DNA of 64,000 nt from Cytospora piceicola (taxonomy: Eukaryota; Ascomycota; Sordariomycetes; Diaporthales; Cytosporaceae). The stretch spans positions 620,001 through 684,000 of the forward strand of contig JALQBC010000016.1 of NCBI GenBank assembly GCA_023375675.1, read 5' to 3'. Both the position numbers and the translations under genes were made by a program. This document shows, in pieces, positions 1-10,600 of the stretch. The number at the start of each line of letters is the position of its first letter. Positions within the stretch are counted from its first letter, which is position 1. Below the pieces are notes generated by a model. That model saw nothing but the letters and a program-made list of their open reading frames with translations. It searched no databases and was not told the DNA's origin.

Positions 1-3000
1 GATGGGCTGCATCCCTTTGACAAGCTGGATCCTCCTTCGGGCACCGGCATACGGCTTATGTATGGATACACACGTACGCTACCTGGCTATATACATCGGT
101 GTCGATCCTTTTCTTGCTATGTCAAAGCCTCCGCTTTTGCATTGCGTGGAACGGCGGGCGTGTGGAGAGCATCAGGGCCCCGGGGTGTGCCATACACACA
201 TATGCAGATATATGTACACACACACACACACTTACTTGAATCCATAACGATGGCCCGAGACTAGTACCTACCTAGCGGGCTTCGTAATGATCCCTTTGAT
301 TGACCAATCGTTGAGCTGGATACGGTGTGATGCGCGGCTCGCACGCTGTGAAGGAGGGAGAAGGGAGAGAAGACCAAAGAGAGGGAGGGAGGGAGGGAGT
401 GAGTGAGTGAGGGGGCGAGATGTCAGGACAAGCAGGAAGAGAGCTGTCATCGCAGCTGGCAGTCTGGTCGGTCTCCAGCTCGGGCCCCGCCCGATGTGTC
501 ACAAAAGGTCAGTGAGTTGAAAAACTGGATAAGTGTTGTGTTGCCGTCTGTTGTCTTTCACCGCTGGCACTGGCAATGGCAAATATACACGGTGCTCAAG
601 TATGCTGCTCGGTTGACCTTTTCATTTTGAGGGAGCCAGCTGGTTTCACGATGGATAACACTGACACTGACACTGACAATGACAATAAAACACTGACAGA
701 CAAGACGGCAGGACGGTAGATGGCACAGAGACTGTAGGTATGTAGTCTACGTAGGAAAAAGTATGGATGCAGAATCGTACTGGTACAGTAGTGCAATATG
801 CATGTAAAGTGGTACTAACCAACCATCAGTAGCCGCGTCGGGCCCAGCCACCGCCTCTCATTCGAGGGATGCGATGGCCTGGAACCGGATGTACCTCGCC
901 CCAAAAGGTACATCCGGCTCTCTACATATGTAGGTCCATACTAAGTAACGTGCCGGTCGGCTCGACGAGTGGCTTTCCCGATATCCGCGTCTGCTTCCAG
1001 AAATCCGAACAAAGACCAGTGCGTGCCAGAGATAGAGAGAAAGCGAGCCGCGTCAACGGCCTAGACTTCCACAAGTCCCATCAGGAGAATGTGTGGATCC
1101 AAAGACGACGACGACCTCGGTGGGCCGTGAGAGTGTGTGTGCCCAGGTGTGTCTCCACAGAAACCTGTCCTACCTAGGCTCATGTTGTACCGAGATGCCA
1201 TCGTGATTGGTACCATCATCATAATCTTCTTCTTCCACCACCATCTTGATACTGTAGTCCCAAATGCTACCGTTGCCCGCCCAGTCCTTTGTCGGCAACG
1301 CAGCAAGGCGAGACACAAAACGAACGCACACGAACACAGACAGGCAGACAGACAGACACAGACAACACACAGCACAACGGACGAAGCCTTGATTCCTTGG
1401 ACCGGCAGTAATTACTGCGTTGCCGACGTCTATAAACAGGTGTATATAAGGTTGTCGATGGCCAGAAAGGTAGCCCTTGAGCCAGCGCCAGCGCCAACAC
1501 CAGCACCAACACTAGCTACTAGCACCGACACCAGCACCAACGCCTGTGTCTCGCTCCCAAACAGTCGTGCCCGTGCCTGTTGGGCAAGCCTGCAAGCCCG
1601 AGACTAACATCTAGATGCCGTGCGAGTCCACCTCGCTACCTGGGACTCTGTGCGGCGTATGTGGTGGCGTGGTAGTGCCAGTCATGGATGATGCCTCTCG
1701 TGCTGGGCTTGTTTGGAGGGGGCTAATCTAGGCTGGTAACTATTATAGTTGCAGTAGTATATAAATGTAAATAGAAATAGATAGTAAATAGGTACACGCT
1801 AGACAGTCCTCGGGAGCCATCTCGTACAGGCTATCTGCCGTCGCAAATGATGATCACTGACGAACGGTCGAGGTTGTACGCAACACCAACACCAGCACAC
1901 AACACCGCCAGTTGACAGGTTTGATTCCACGGCAGTGCGGGAGGAAGAAGATCTGTCAAAGGGCCCCAAGAAAGGGCCACCAGACGAACACTGCGTCCCT
2001 TGGGTGATGTCACGTACAGTACCGTTTGTACGTGCGCACACCCCGCGAAGAGGCCCAGCCCAGTCTACAGTTACGAATTATTCCATCATGCTTCCCCGCC
2101 GAGTCAACGACCGACCGACCGCAAATCCAAATAATACGGTACGGCAGCCGCAGATTGTTCGGTTTCGAGTCACCACTGCAAACAAAGACAACTACAACCA
2201 CAAAGACGGTTCGGTTGGGGGTTGTGCCGTTGTGGCTAGAGGAGCAGATATCCGGGAATTGGGTTTAGCGTTAGTGGGTTGAGTTATGTACTGAATGACT
2301 TTCTAGTTACGGGGTTGGCTGGGCTTAGGTTGGCCACGTACGTTGCCGTATGCGTACTTAAGCAGCTAGACTACATGAATGCGGGTGTAGGTAGATGTAC
2401 CTCTCTGAGAAAGATACTTGTAGCTATAGCTATGGTCCATTCCGGTCAACTCATCATCTCTCCCCAGCCCCATATATTCACTGCCAGACCACCACCACCA
2501 TACACCCGCCACATCAACCTGGATATCCACCTCACCTGCCACCCGAAAACCCCCTGGCCCCAAACCCATTGACCCCACCTTTCAAGGTTCAAAGCTTGAT
2601 CTCTGGCTTTTCTTGTTGCCGGAAAGAGGCTGATCTGCCATTATCCCTTCAAGGGACTCCCTGTTTCGGTGCATGTGCACATCGATACAGATTGTGATTG
2701 TATCCCAAGTGTATGTACGCATGTACATCCGTCCATCCCTCCATTGCATGCAGTTCAGGCCATTCATCCCCAGGTGTGCCCACAGATGTTCCCACAGCTC
2801 AGACCTGCCCTGACAGGCTCTTTTTGCCTCTGTCTTTGCTCGTGTCCCCTGGCTAGTCCAGTAGTGCTGGTTGATCAATATGTACCTATGTACTGTACAG
2901 TGGACAGTTGATCACCACTCCCTCCTGGCCTATTATCCCGGCCTGAGAACCTGCAGCTGTATATCGTCTATGTACATATGTAGTGTACATTGATCCATAC

Positions 3001-3562
3001 AGCAAGTACTATACCATTGACAAGTATTGCATGTAGTAAACCACTCGGGGGAATGGTCTTAGTTTTTAGTCCGGGGCATATATCAGACCTTCGTCCCCCT
3101 TCTCCCTTCACTCACCACATCTTTTGTCCTCCTTCTCACCTTCTCCTGTAGTGCTCCTCCTCCTGCTGCTACACCATCCGAAGGACTTGTGTGAATCAGA
3201 TTAATTTTTGAGGCCCACGATATTTTATCTGTCGTTGCCTAGCTCTGGACACTCGCTTTGTAATCCGAGACCCGCCAACATCCTCGCACCTGCATCACAT
3301 GTGGCATTAATTTGTTGTTTGCCCTTGATTCACACCTCCCTCCGTTTTTCCTGCACCCCGACCGATCGATTGACTTGCAAAACCATCCATCCGTCCCACC
3401 AACACCAACGCACACCAACCACCGTAAACCAACTCTGTCAATACCTCTCTCTTTCTGGTTGACAGTTCCTTCTTTCGTTCGTTCAACGATCAGAACCACC
3501 ATCGCTCTGACCTAACCACTCATTCAAAACCCGACTTTCTCTCTCGCGAAAACCATCTCAAG
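1..3562. other. Intergenic region, no supported gene
   Basis: No open frame here has a recognisable domain, coding composition or plausible splice partner. The DNA is rich in simple tandem tracts: GGGA/GAGT around 383-410, a CACTGA series at 656-700, CCAGCGCCA/CCAACA at 1478-1540, and CA or TG runs near 195-230 and 1320-1375. The last 500 bases are the pyrimidine-rich leader of the cell-wall gene that starts at 3563. The palindrome TACATATGTA occurs at 923-932 and 2973-2982. Confidence 0.6.
3085..3562 (+). promoter_or_regulatory. Pyrimidine-rich promoter/leader of the cell-wall protein gene
   Basis: The non-template strand is dominated by C and T blocks (for example around 3090-3155, 3345-3365 and 3440-3480) up to the start codon at 3563, which sits in a good context (CTCAAGATGA). 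CT-rich leaders are common in strongly expressed genes of filamentous fungi. A TATATC stretch lies near 3079. The transcription start cannot be placed from sequence. Confidence 0.4.
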
Positions 3563-5251
3563 ATGAAGGCTGTCAACGTTGTCGCTCTCGTCGCCTTTGG
3601 CGTCACCAAGGTCATCGCCGAGGGCGTGACCTCTGCCGTCTCTCCCAAGGCTACTGCTCCCGCTGGTTGCGATGCTTCCTACTCTGGCAACTTCGAGATC
3701 ACCGTCGTCAAGGTTACTAGCGCTGAGAAGCGCGACACCAACCCCATCGCCGTAAGTTTTCCCCTCCCCACCTTCGCACTCTCGCCTCCAAACTCTTGTG
3801 TGCTTCGTCGCCGTGGCGCGTCTCATCTTCATCTTCGAGGTGAAGACGAGATGCGACGGGGTCTCGTTTGCCTCCCTTGTGTATGATCGCGCAACATCCC
3901 CCCCTCAACTTGCTTCTCATTGTCGCTTGTCGCTTGTCGCTGGTCAACCTCAAACCGAGGGCGATGAGATGCTGGTTTTACCCCCACCCTTCTCAAAAGA
4001 TCGCGTGTCGCGAACAATCTTCAGATGGTTCGCGACGACACATCACACAACGAACATACCCTGGCCTAGCCTTGGGCACCTGTTGTCTGTCATGCCTTCT
4101 CCAGCGAAGGGCACAGCAACAACCCCTCCCCCCACCTCATACCCCTCCCCACCAAAACCCCAGCACCATCAATCGAAGGAAGCTGACAATTCGTCCCCCC
4201 TCCACAGAAGCGTGATGAGTGCTCCGGCGACGGCATCCTCGTCTCCAACCTCGCCAATGGCATCTTGACCGACGCTCAGGGCCGCACTGGATACATTGCT
4301 AGCAACTACCAGTTCCAGTTTGATGCCCCCGCTCAGGCGGGCGCCATCTACACTGCTGGATTCTCCGCTTGTGGCAATGGTTCTCTGGCTCTGGGTGACA
4401 GCGCTGTTTGGTACGAGTGCGCCTCTGGAGACTTCTACAACCTGTACGACCGCTCTTGGGCCGCCCAGTGCGAGCCTGTTGAGATTGTCCTGATGGAGTG
4501 TGGAAACTCCGACCAGTCTGGCGATGGCCAGGTTGTCGGTACCCAGATTGTCACCACCACCATTGTTTCTGCCCTGTCCGACGGACAGCCCCAAGTCAGG
4601 ACCACCACCGCTGGTGTTCCCCTCTGCCAGGTTTCGCAGATCGCCGATGGTAAGTGCAACCGCTCCTGTTTGTGCACATGTATATGTGAAGATCATACGT
4701 GCTGACGACAAGCACTTCCAGGTCAAGTCCAGGTTGGCACCACTCCCTGCGCTAGCATCACCACGACCCCAGCTGCCACTTCGACTGCTGTTCCCGTCTC
4801 GCAGTACTCGGATGGTCAGATCCAGGTTACGCCTCCCGCGTCCGTTCCTACTGTGACCAGCGCGCCGGCCACTGAGACGACCACGGCTGCTGCTGGCACC
4901 TCCCCCGCTGGTTCTGAGGCGGGCAGCACCATCGTTGTGCCCACTGAGACCCTGCCCGCTTCTGCTGGTGCTTCTGGCTCGGCCTCCGCTTCTGGCTCCG
5001 CCCCAGCTTCAGGCTCTGCCTCAGGCGTTGCTTCGGGCTCTGCTTCAGCCTCTGCCTCTGGCTCAGCCTCTGGCAGTGCTGCGTCGGGCACGACCCTCGC
5101 CACGTCGGCCACGGGCAGTGGACCCTCGGGTGCCACGTCTTCTGGTGCCACTGGCACTTCGGCTCCTGCTAGCAGCGGTGCTGGATCGGTCCAGATGAGC
5201 TCGATGGGAGCGCTGTTCCTCGGCCTGATTGGTGCTGTCGCCTTCCTTTGA
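3563..5251 (+). CDS. PIR-type, GPI-anchored cell-wall protein, three exons
   Basis: Exons are 3563-3751, 4208-4649 and 4722-5251, giving 386 residues. The first intron (456 bp) is long for a fungus; the second is 72 bp. The protein starts with a signal peptide (about residues 1-19). A cysteine-containing PIR-like region follows, with the GYIASNYQFQFD and YECASGDFYNLYDRSW segments typical of covalently linked cell-wall proteins. Three PIR-repeat-like units fit the S-x-x-x-DGQ-x-Q pattern: 184-193, 205-214 and 236-245. After these comes a Ser/Ala/Gly-rich stalk (about 270-365) and a hydrophobic C-terminus that looks like a GPI-attachment signal. Lys-Arg pairs at 54-55 and 64-65 could be Kex2-type processing sites and flank intron 1. 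The likely role is structural, in the cell wall. Both frame joins restore the family motifs, so the exon model is strong. The exact anchor residue is a guess. Confidence 0.88.
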
Positions 5252-6009
5252 GGGACCCATAAACCCCGCCTTTGTGCATACGACCCGTCTTTTTTCCCTG
5301 ACTTCATCGCCTTTTCCGCTTTTGCGACACACTCGATGGTTAGATCCACAACTAATCAACCCACCACCGCGTGGGGTGAGGAACTCGTGCTCGCTTATGC
5401 TTCGGAAAGGCAACCATGGTCCAGGGTTGATTCGGGTCAACGACACTTGTTGATGATTTGGCTTTCCACCCGGTTTTTCGGTGGAGCATAATGAAAGGGA
5501 CTTTTGATTTGAGGAACGGAGTTTTGTTTTGATTTTTCCACGAGGTGTTGTACGGTATTGTGGCATGGTCCTGTCCACTGGTTTGGGGATTGATGGGATG
5601 GTTATTGAAACGGATTGATCAAATGGGATCCAAATACCCGCTGTCAGTCTTTTATGACGAGGCCCATCGCACCACATGGCATGGCACGGTACGGAATGGT
5701 ATGACAGGATGATACTGGATGCTGGATTCCGGCTATGGAGACACCAGCCATGAGGACACACATTGAGTTGTTGAACATCAAAGAGGTTCAATGAGGTCGT
5801 GAGTGGGTTGTTGGGTATTGTTTTCGGTCGAGAGATGCTGCTCTTGATTGAGGGGCATCTTTTCCCATCCTCGCAGTTCGATGGGGACTCGGCTGAGGAC
5901 TTCCTCATCCACCACAAGGTCGCATAATAGGATTGATGCCCCTGTACATAGGCCAATAGACCGAACAAAGGAACCGCATTTGCATAAAGAGAGGTGTCCC
6001 TTGGCGCTG

Positions 6010-6075
6010 GTGATGCTTGTGATGCCTGCGATGCCTGCGATGCTTGCGACGCAGGTGATGGTGATGTTGGTGACG
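6010..6075. repeat. Short minisatellite, period about 9 bases
   Basis: Imperfect tandem copies of GATGCCTGC / GATGCTTGC run through this stretch and grade into GGTGATGGT units. It lies in non-coding DNA, about 340 bp upstream of the zinc-finger gene. Confidence 0.6.
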
Positions 6076-6282
6076 GTGTTTAGTTGTGACAAGGTGAAGT
6101 CGTCGTCACCGATAATTAACAAACACAAACAGAACGCGTCGTTGTTGCTGTAATTAAGCTGGAACGAGACCATGAATGAGGTAAGCACACTCCAGTCACG
6201 CTAGATACAAGATACAGATACAAGACAAGTTACCTCGGTACTTTAGAACCTCCGTGTTTTTGCCGGCCGGGAACACAATTTA

Positions 6283-6298
6283 GCCGAGCCGGCTCGGC
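6283..6298. promoter_or_regulatory. Perfect 16-bp palindrome, possible dyad protein-binding site
   Basis: GCCGAGCCGGCTCGGC is identical to its reverse complement. It contains facing CCG and CGG triplets, the layout that dimeric Zn2Cys6 regulators usually recognise. It sits 115 bp upstream of the start codon at 6414. No binding protein can be assigned from sequence. Confidence 0.4.
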
Positions 6299-6413
6299 AG
6301 ACAAACACCAAGTATCACCAACAGTCAACAACCAAGATACATACAATATACTCGCCCACACATACAAGACAAAGCCCTCTTCCTTCTTCCGAACAATCCA
6401 CTCTCCTGCCAAG

Positions 6414-7430
6414 ATGGCCGAGTATTGGAAATCCACCCCTAAGTACTGGTGTAAACACTGCTCCGTCTTCGTCCGCGACACCAAGCTCGAGCGCCAGAAC
6501 CACGATGCCACAGCCAAGCACCAGGGCGGCGTGAAGCGTGCCCTGCGCGATCTCCACCGAGGCCACGAGAAGGAAGAGAGGGAGAAGGACCGTGCAAAGA
6601 GGGAGATCGAACGCCTGAACGGCGTCGTCAGTAGTAGTAGTAGCAGCGCTGCCGCCGGCGGCTCTACTCCCGGAACATCTACGTTCACATCTTCTGCACC
6701 GGGTACCGGTGCAAATGCTACAAGACCACGCCTCGGCGGTGCCGGTACCGCCACGGGTGCTCTTCCAGAGTCAGAACGCAAGCGACAGGCCGAACAACTC
6801 GCCTCCCTCGGCGTCAGCCTGCCCGACGAGTTCAGGAGGGACTTGGCCATGGCCGGCGACTGGCAGGTGACCTCCACCACAGTCGTGCAGGAGAGACCTG
6901 ACGATGCGAAGTCCGGGGCTATAGCACGAGGCGTACACAAGCGAGAGCGCACAGAGGACCAGCTAGAAGAGGAGGCGGCTGTCAAGGGCCTGTTCAAGAA
7001 GTCTAGACGGTGGGGGCGGGACTCGAGAACCGTTGGAGGTGATGGCGCCGGTCAAGATTTGGACGCCTTGCTTAGTGGAGGTCTCACGGTGAAGAAGAAG
7101 GAGGAGGGCGAGGAAGAGCAACGGGAGAAGGTGGAGAAAAGAGAGGAGGATGGAGACGTCAAGGAAGAGGACGATAGTGGACCATCTGTGAAGACTGAGG
7201 AGGAACAACCACCCATCAAGGAAGAGCCATCGGATGAGCCTGGCCCAATACCTGCCGAGGTACCGACAACAGCAACGCCACCGGCAGAAGATGCTGGTGC
7301 GGAAGCAAAGTCTGGTGGCCCCGTAATCAAGACGGAAGACGGGGACGGTGCTCCAGAAAGAACTGGTGGAGCAGATACTCCAGCTGTGGTGTTCAAGAAG
7401 CGCAAGCCCAAGAACATCCGGCAGAAGTAG
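6414..7430 (+). CDS. U1-type (matrin-type) zinc-finger protein, WBP4-like splicing factor
   Basis: A single exon encodes 338 residues. The N-terminus MAEYWKSTPKYWCKHC and its Cys13, Cys16, His30 and His36 spacing match the U1C/matrin-type zinc finger at the start of WBP4 (FBP21), a spliceosome-associated protein. A charged helical stretch follows (40-70), then Ser/Gly/Ala-rich linkers, an acidic Lys/Glu-rich region (225-310) and a basic C-terminus (FKKRKPK, about 327-333) that should act as a nuclear signal. No WW domain is visible, unlike the animal protein. Four short V/I-K-x-E motifs (249, 259, 268, 305) fit sumoylation consensus sites. Likely role: nuclear RNA-binding factor in pre-mRNA splicing, inferred from family. 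The start is fixed by the family motif beginning at the first Met. Confidence 0.85.
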   Translation: MAEYWKSTPKYWCKHCSVFVRDTKLERQNHDATAKHQGGVKRALRDLHRGHEKEEREKDRAKREIERLNGVVSSSSSSAAAGGSTPGTSTFTSSAPGTGANATRPRLGGAGTATGALPESERKRQAEQLASLGVSLPDEFRRDLAMAGDWQVTSTTVVQERPDDAKSGAIARGVHKRERTEDQLEEEAAVKGLFKKSRRWGRDSRTVGGDGAGQDLDALLSGGLTVKKKEEGEEEQREKVEKREEDGDVKEEDDSGPSVKTEEEQPPIKEEPSDEPGPIPAEVPTTATPPAEDAGAEAKSGGPVIKTEDGDGAPERTGGADTPAVVFKKRKPKNIRQK

Positions 7431-7673
7431 TAGTGACCATGGTGACTTGATGCTCACGAGACCATCCAGACAAAGATTTAATACAATGATACCCAAACAA
7501 ATCAATCAACTTTTCTACCGGGTGCTACCGCCCGTTCCAAACCTCAACTTGCCTGTCCCATGTGTAATCCTGGCCTATGCGTGTGCCTGCCATAACTCCT
7601 TGAATGCCAGATATATGTACGCCGCTTCTCAACCACCCCAGGGAATATGCCAAGATATGTCGCCGTTCTCCAT
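7431..7673. other. Short convergent intergenic region
   Basis: Only 243 bp separate the zinc-finger gene stop from the stop codon of the synthetase on the other strand. The two transcripts converge, so their 3' UTRs probably overlap. No clear terminator signal is distinguishable. Confidence 0.5.
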
Positions 7674-10600
7674 CTACACTTCAAACATGCCGACAAGCAT
7701 TCTCACTAAACCCTCCGCGCCCTTCTCGCCCAATTTGCAATGCGACCCAAACACGCCAATGTCCATCGCACCTTCATCTTGTATCGATACCTCAACGTCA
7801 ACCGCGTCCTATTGAGATTAGGCTGTCAGCATTCGATCTCCACGTGCAACATATCAGACCTGTTATGGGGGGAAGAGGGCGTAAATGGAAACTCACAGGG
7901 AAAGCATCCCCAACAGCATTCTTCTCGAGCCACGGTAGCTGACTCGGGTACACAATGGCTGTGTCCTCGTTGGACACCATCATCTCATCGAAGCCAACTT
8001 CCTCGAGCTGCACTCTGCCATCTCCGTCGGTCGGGCCAGGAACACTCTTCAGCTCGCCCGGTAGGCTCAAGAAGTTGACAAAGCTATCAACAACAACACC
8101 CGTCCACTCTTTGACCTCCCACAGCCCGATGCTTACGTTCTCAGCATTCGATATCTTGTGTATATCCTGCTGGACCTTGGCTGCTACCTCGACAAGTCTA
8201 TGTCCTTCTGGGACTCGCACGCGGAGGGGGACTAGACACAGTGTCGGGTACGGGAGCTGTTCCTGGGCACCTCGATTGGCGAGATAGATGCCAAACACCA
8301 CGTCCTCCTGCTTGGAGACTGACGCGAGGACCTTGGCATACGCCGCGAGGAAGATGGCTTGAATGCTGATGCCGTGCTTGGAGCAGCGTGCTTTGAGGGT
8401 CTCTGTCTCTGTGAGGGCAGCGCGTTGTAGGAAGTTGACGCGTGTGTCAGGTGACAGTGACGCACCACAGTCCGTATCGCCCAAAAGGTTGAGAGGTGCG
8501 GATTTGGATCCTTGCAGATACTCCGTCCAGAACTCTTTTCGATTTGCCATTGCCCGTTCAGTGAGTGACGAGGCTACGAGGTCTTTCCATGCAGACGATG
8601 AGGTATGACCTTCGTGTATTTCTGCCACTGCTGCCTCATCATCATGTCCAAGAAGCACTTGGAAGCGGTCCATGATCTTGGGCAAGCTGACTCCATCGTA
8701 CAGGGCGTGATGGATCCTCAACCGCATCACCCATCTCCGATCGTCCATATTTTCCACACTGAGCGACACAAATGGGTTCTCGACCTCTTCAATACTTCGT
8801 CGAATGACTTGGAAGAAAGGAATTGTGCGTGCTCCTGTGGCGACAAAAATAGTCCGCAGTATCGGCATCTCTCCAACAAGCCTCTTCCAGGCCCTGTCGA
8901 CAACTTCGCGACTGCCGATACCGGACAGGATGTACCGGAACTCAGGATAGAAGACAGCACCCTTTGTGTCCTGCCAGACGCTGAGCACATGTGTCTGCAT
9001 CGCCGTGGCAGGAAGTACCTCGAGAGCCTCTGTCGTATCAATACCTGCAGCCTGAAGAAGCTCGTGGACGTCGATGTCTCTCGTCGCTGTGGCCAGCGAT
9101 ATCGAGGCAACTTCCTCCTGCGTTGCTGCCGCCGAAGTCGAGGACAAACTCTCCTCAGCTTTCCCAGCCATCTCCTTGATTGATATGGCCTGGATCATTA
9201 TCCGCACGCTGACCACAACACCTCGCTTCCGTAGCGCCGAGCTCACCTTGATGGCACTGATAGAATCGAGCCCAAGATGGTAGAGGTTGTGGCTCTTGCT
9301 GATAGAGGCCTCCTCGACGCCAGACACGACCGCAAGGACTTCCCTGATGGCCTCTTCGTTGTGTGACCAGGCCTCCCCGTCCTCGGCGTCAACCCCGTCT
9401 GGTTGGTTGTTTTCAGATGCTGCGGTAGCTTCTTGCGGATAAAACGACGGGGATCCACAAACCGAGACGCCCTCATCACCAAACTTCAAAAGATCATCAT
9501 CGGGCGAGGTCACCAAGAATCCCAGCACGCTGTCCAACTCTTGCAGCAACCTCATTGCCTCCCCCGATGATAAATACCCATCGTCACAAGCTGTCCGCCA
9601 GACGACCTCATCCCCAACTACCTCCATCTCCACACACACTGGATAATCCACAGCGGACGCGCCCTCAACCGATTTCATGAGCTGCTCAGCACCCTCGCCC
9701 TTCTTCGCCTCTCCAGCATTGCTATTCTGGAGAATGAACAACGTATTAAACAAACCCTCCCCCTTCTCCTTGCCCAAGGCCTGTATCTTCCGCAGCGGGA
9801 AATGCTGGAACTGGTTGATGCTGGTTATGTTGTCCTGCATGTATCGCAGGAACGTCGATACAGACCCATACAATACCGCTCGAACGGGGACCGTGTTCAT
9901 GGTCGGGAAGAGCATCTCCTCAGAAGCTTCTGTCTCTCTGCCGGATAGCACGGTGCCAAAGGATACATCAAGGCGTTTGCAATGGGTGGCCAGGACAGCA
10001 GCCCAACATACTTGGGCCACAGCTTGTTGACTGATGGCTTGGCGTCTGCAGAATGATTTCAGTGCCGATGCTGGCGTGGAGAGCGTGAATTCTGCCCTAT
10101 TGAAAGAGGTTTCTGTTGTGTGTTCGCGAGTAGGGAACAATGTCGGCACAGCTCCAGAAACATAGTCTGACCAGAACTCCCTGGCACCATCTTTGCACGA
10201 TCGTAGGATCTCGCCCAAGTACTCGGTGTACGGTCCGCGAGGAGTGTATTTTCCGTGGTAGGCACGTTCAACGTCCTGGTGCAGCAGTCCTAGCGACCAG
10301 CCGTCGTAGAGCGCATGCGCGATAGACAAGACCAAGTACGTATTTTGACCAGACACGGCGAATGTGACCTGGAGAAGATTGGAACGTCCACCGCCTGCCT
10401 GAGCATTGAGACGAGCCTGTTCCATGACGGAATCAATTTCGTCGAGAGACTGGACTGCAACCTCACGGATACTTGGCGTGGGGTTCTTTAAGACGAGTTG
10501 TGCGTACGCAAAATCAAACGCAGGACTATCAACCTCAACAAACGCAGTCCTCAGGATTGGCGAGCTGACAATGACGGTCTTCCAGGCCTCCTTGAGTCGC

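Larger units (their letters stand above)
5252..6413. other. Intergenic region between cell-wall gene and zinc-finger gene
   Basis: No gene is seen. The first part should hold the 3' UTR of the cell-wall gene. A 9-base-period GATGCCTGC-like minisatellite lies at 6010-6075, and a perfect 16-bp palindrome lies at 6283-6298, about 115 bp upstream of the next start codon. Antisense open frames here look like chance or shadow frames. Confidence 0.6.

Noticed and set aside
1137..1607. 156-codon open frame near the left end
   Set aside because: It is built from simple tandem tracts (Thr/Pro/Ala and His repeats) and matches no family.
5063..5968. 301-codon antisense open frame over the cell-wall gene 3' end
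   Set aside because: It mirrors the Ser/Ala-rich repeat codons of the real gene; it has no domain and is best seen as a shadow frame.
5778..6188. 136-codon minus-strand frame upstream of the zinc-finger gene
   Set aside because: Its Ile/Thr/Ala repeats come from the GATGCCTGC minisatellite; there is no domain.
7798..7896. Synthetase ending at the stop at 7798, or use of a 37-bp intron at the 3' end
   Set aside because: The direct reading gives an anomalous tail. The 88-bp intron to 7809 leads in phase to a 44-residue end that reads like the normal C-terminus of the family. A 37-bp intron would be too short and leaves the wrong frame.
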